From Lactococcus carnosus (GTDB taxonomy: Bacteria; Bacillota; Bacilli; Lactobacillales; Streptococcaceae), in assembly GCF_006770265.1 (NCBI RefSeq), contig NZ_CP017194.1, positions 2,046,001 to 2,110,000 on the forward strand: DNA of 64,000 nt, written 5' to 3'. A program made the translations under genes and the position numbers. The notes beneath the pieces were generated by a model that made no database searches, had not been told where the DNA came from, and was given only the letters and a program-made list of their open reading frames with translations. Positions 63,064 to 64,000 of the stretch are shown piece after piece (within the stretch, counting starts at the first letter, position 1; every line of letters begins with the position of its first letter).

Positions 63064-64000
63064 TATTTGTCCTCCTGATAATGGCGTACTAGTTTGCCAA
63101 CAACGTCAGTTTCTAACATCTTATGCGTTTGTTTAAGCGTTGCAAAGATTGCATCTGCTTTTGATGACCCATGACTCTTAATCACCGGTGCTTTTAGGCC
63201 AAATAGCACTGCACCACCAGCTTTTTCGTAATCTAGTGAATCTTTTAAACGATAGAGAGATTTTTTCATCAAAAGTGCGCCGATTTTTGATAAAATCCCA
63301 CCCTCAGTAATCGCTGTTTTTAACTGCTTCATCAAGCTTGAGGCAGTCCCTTCGATCGATTTCAAGACAGCATTCCCTGTAAAGCCATCCACGACAACAA
63401 CATCGGCGACACCGTTCATTAGCTCGCGTGCTTCAACATTACCGATAAAGTTAATCGTCTCATCAGCTGCAAGCAACTCATAAGCTTCTTTTTGTAGAGG
63501 TGCACCTTTACTAGCTTCAGAGCCATTATTCAACAGACCGACAGTAGGTCTTTCTATGCCTCGCACATTAGCCGCATAGAAAGAGCCTAGAACCGCAAAA
63601 TTATGGAGATGACGTGCTGTATTTTCAGCATTAGCTCCCAAATCTAGCATATCAAAGCCTTTACCATCCAAGGTCGGCATCGTAGACATCAAACCTGGCC
63701 GATCAACTTGTTTGATCCGACCAACAGTAAAAATACCACTAGCCAGGAGTGCGCCCGTATTACCAGCAGATATAAGGGCATCCGCCTCACCGTTTTTCAC
63801 TGCGGTTGCAGCTAATACGAGACTTGCCTTTTTCTTACTCCGAATGGCTTTGACCGGATCAGACTCACCTGAGTCAATCTTTTCCGTCGTGTGTACGATC
63901 GTCATATTTGTCATATCACTTATCAGTGGGCGAATCTTAGTTTCGTCCCCAAATAAAATAAACTCAGTATCTGTAAATTCGGCTCGCGCCAAGAGACACC
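63063..64000 (-). CDS. plsX: Phosphate acyltransferase PlsX, 5' part outside window
   Basis: About 312 residues of the C-terminal part; the frame stays open to the window edge, and the missing N-terminus (the usual DAMGGD motif) lies outside. [56 protein letters not shown] and [17 protein letters not shown] are the family signatures. It converts acyl-ACP to acyl-phosphate for PlsY. Coupled to the acp gene that follows. Confidence 0.96.
   Translation of the reverse strand, partial: CLLARAEFTDTEFILFGDETKIRPLISDMTNMTIVHTTEKIDSGESDPVKAIRSKKKASLVLAATAVKNGEADALISAGNTGALLASGIFTVGRIKQVDRPGLMSTMPTLDGKGFDMLDLGANAENTARHLHNFAVLGSFYAANVRGIERPTVGLLNNGSEASKGAPLQKEAYELLAADETINFIGNVEARELMNGVADVVVVDGFTGNAVLKSIEGTASSLMKQLKTAITEGGILSKIGALLMKKSLYRLKDSLDYEKAGGAVLFGLKAPVIKSHGSSKADAIFATLKQTHKMLETDVVGKLVRHYQEDK

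Noticed and set aside
1-64000. CRISPR arrays, tRNA or rRNA genes, insertion sequences
   Set aside because: No spaced identical repeats, no cloverleaf-type sequence ending in CCA, and no transposase-like protein were seen on either strand.

Overview
The window is chromosomal DNA of a low-GC Gram-positive bacterium of the Streptococcaceae, most probably Lactococcus or a close relative. The evidence is the yqeG-yqeH-yhbY-nadD-yqeK-rsfS block, a solitary dnaJ with a CIRCE element, CodY boxes of the lactococcal form, extended -10 promoters (TGGTAAAAT), a DUF3013 gene, AAGGAG-type ribosome sites and WxL surface proteins. No rRNA, tRNA, CRISPR array or recognisable IS element was seen. The species is an inference.

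Layout. 1-4.6 kb: the N-terminal part of an aldo/keto reductase, then a WxL cell-surface locus (choice-of-anchor-like adhesin, WxL protein, DUF916/DUF3324 partner). 5.0-8.4 kb: a frameshifted VOC gene, luxS with an ECF S-component, pgk and rpsU. 8.5-19.1 kb: a sugar operon on the minus strand (solute-binding protein, two permeases, GH3 beta-glucosidase, a very large GH94 phosphorylase, LacI regulator, frameshifted esterase). Its gene content matches the Listeria beta-1,2-glucooligosaccharide (sophorooligosaccharide) locus. 19.2-27.0 kb: GNAT, yebC, then a housekeeping block for ribosome assembly, tRNA modification and NAD synthesis. 27.1-33.6 kb: NAD(P)-binding protein, CsbD, dnaJ, a Ytr-like GntR/ABC cluster, acyltransferase and CBS/ACT protein. 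33.7-42.9 kb: a branched-chain amino-acid (Liv) transporter with one livHMGF set and three paralogous binding proteins, split by a divergent LysM-lysozyme-CHAP hydrolase. CodY boxes lie at three Liv promoters. 43.1-45.9 kb: dtd and the (p)ppGpp synthetase/hydrolase rel.

46.0-49.7 kb is an AT-rich accessory island between rel and a peptide transporter. It is bracketed by an imperfect 28-bp direct repeat (24/28 identical) and carries a GmrSD-like DUF262/DUF1524 protein (possible phage defence), a small ribbon-helix-helix-like protein and a family 2 glycosyltransferase. 50.0-55.2 kb: an Opp/Dpp peptide transporter with a fused OppD-OppF ATPase. 55.4-57.1 kb: a two-gene ABC exporter. 57.4-64 kb: rsmE, prmA, small surface or hypothetical genes, rarA, and an acp-plsX pair running off the end.

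Themes. Two genes, a VOC protein and an EstA-like esterase, are each broken where a run of five G stands where six would restore the frame, while other six-base runs in the window are intact. Nutrient control is visible in the DNA: CodY boxes on the liv genes, paired GAAACGTTTC operators on the glucooligosaccharide operon, and an unusual leader hairpin in front of rel. Strong intercistronic hairpins follow the binding-protein genes of two transporter operons, where they could let binding protein outnumber permease.
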